Positions 63,971-64,000 of a stretch of 64,000 bases of DNA are shown here, in pieces. The position numbers and the translations under genes are program-made. Every line of letters begins with the position of its first letter. Positions within the stretch are counted from its first letter, which is position 1. A model generated the notes under the pieces. The model was not told the origin of the DNA. It searched no databases and saw nothing but the letters and a program-made list of their open reading frames with translations. This DNA comes from Heliopora coerulea (taxonomy: Eukaryota; Cnidaria; Anthozoa; Scleralcyonacea; Helioporidae): the NCBI GenBank assembly GCA_030142905.1, contig JASJOG010000074.1:702001-766000 (forward strand). Direction: 5' to 3'.

Positions 63971-64000
63971 CCCTTTACTTTTTTTCGAAATTTTTCCACC
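63971..64000 (-). repeat. Satellite subfamily B resumes at the window end
   Basis: ccctttactttttttcgaaa and the following ttttccacc match the start of an inverted B monomer, so the B array continues beyond the window. Confidence 0.85.

Overview
This is a eukaryotic nuclear genome window. It carries five intron-containing animal genes, interspersed palindromic elements, fragments of transposons, and a satellite array that fills about the last quarter. Compact introns, AT-rich intergenic DNA, a basal-metazoan style gene set (for example a chromatin remodeler with three PHD fingers and a PIDD-like LRR/ZU5/UPA/death-domain protein) and the repeat types suggest a marine invertebrate. My best guess is an anthozoan cnidarian such as a stony coral; this is inference, not proof.

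Layout. 1126-4051 (+): prostaglandin reductase 1-like NADPH oxidoreductase (PTGR1), lacking its first exon(s). 4346-7450 (-): AIMP2, the p38 scaffold of the multi-aminoacyl-tRNA synthetase complex, tail-to-tail with PTGR1. 7889-24539 (+): BPTF/NURF301, the large NURF remodeler subunit, head-to-head with AIMP2 across a 438-bp shared upstream region; 14 coding exons join in phase into 2,866 aa. 26916-31423 (+): a PIDD1-like protein (LRR, two ZU5 modules with HFS/HFT autoprocessing-type motifs, UPA, two death domains). 33579-41983 (-): ELAC2, long-form tRNase Z, 13 exons joining in phase into 875 aa. I derived exon borders by hand from GT/AG sites, phase continuity and remembered family similarity; no transcript data were available.

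41984-48054 has no host gene that I recognise. It holds a hAT transposase 3' end, microsatellites and several inverted repeats. From 48055 to the window end lies a 168-bp satellite. About 84 monomers of subfamily A run in one orientation (48243-62515), flanked on both sides by a divergent subfamily B in the opposite orientation. A LINE 3' fragment (62995-63970) interrupts the right-hand B array. The A array shows higher-order organisation: linked marker variants recur every 13 monomers (about 2,184 bp) in two places and at 11-16 monomers elsewhere.

The genes are independent housekeeping or signalling loci: two act in tRNA biology (AIMP2, ELAC2), one in chromatin, one in stress/death signalling and one in lipid-mediator reduction. 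No operon-like system is present. The least ordinary features are the satellite's higher-order and inverted architecture, the dense set of foldback elements, and the PIDD-like protein with HFS plus HFT sites and tandem death domains.
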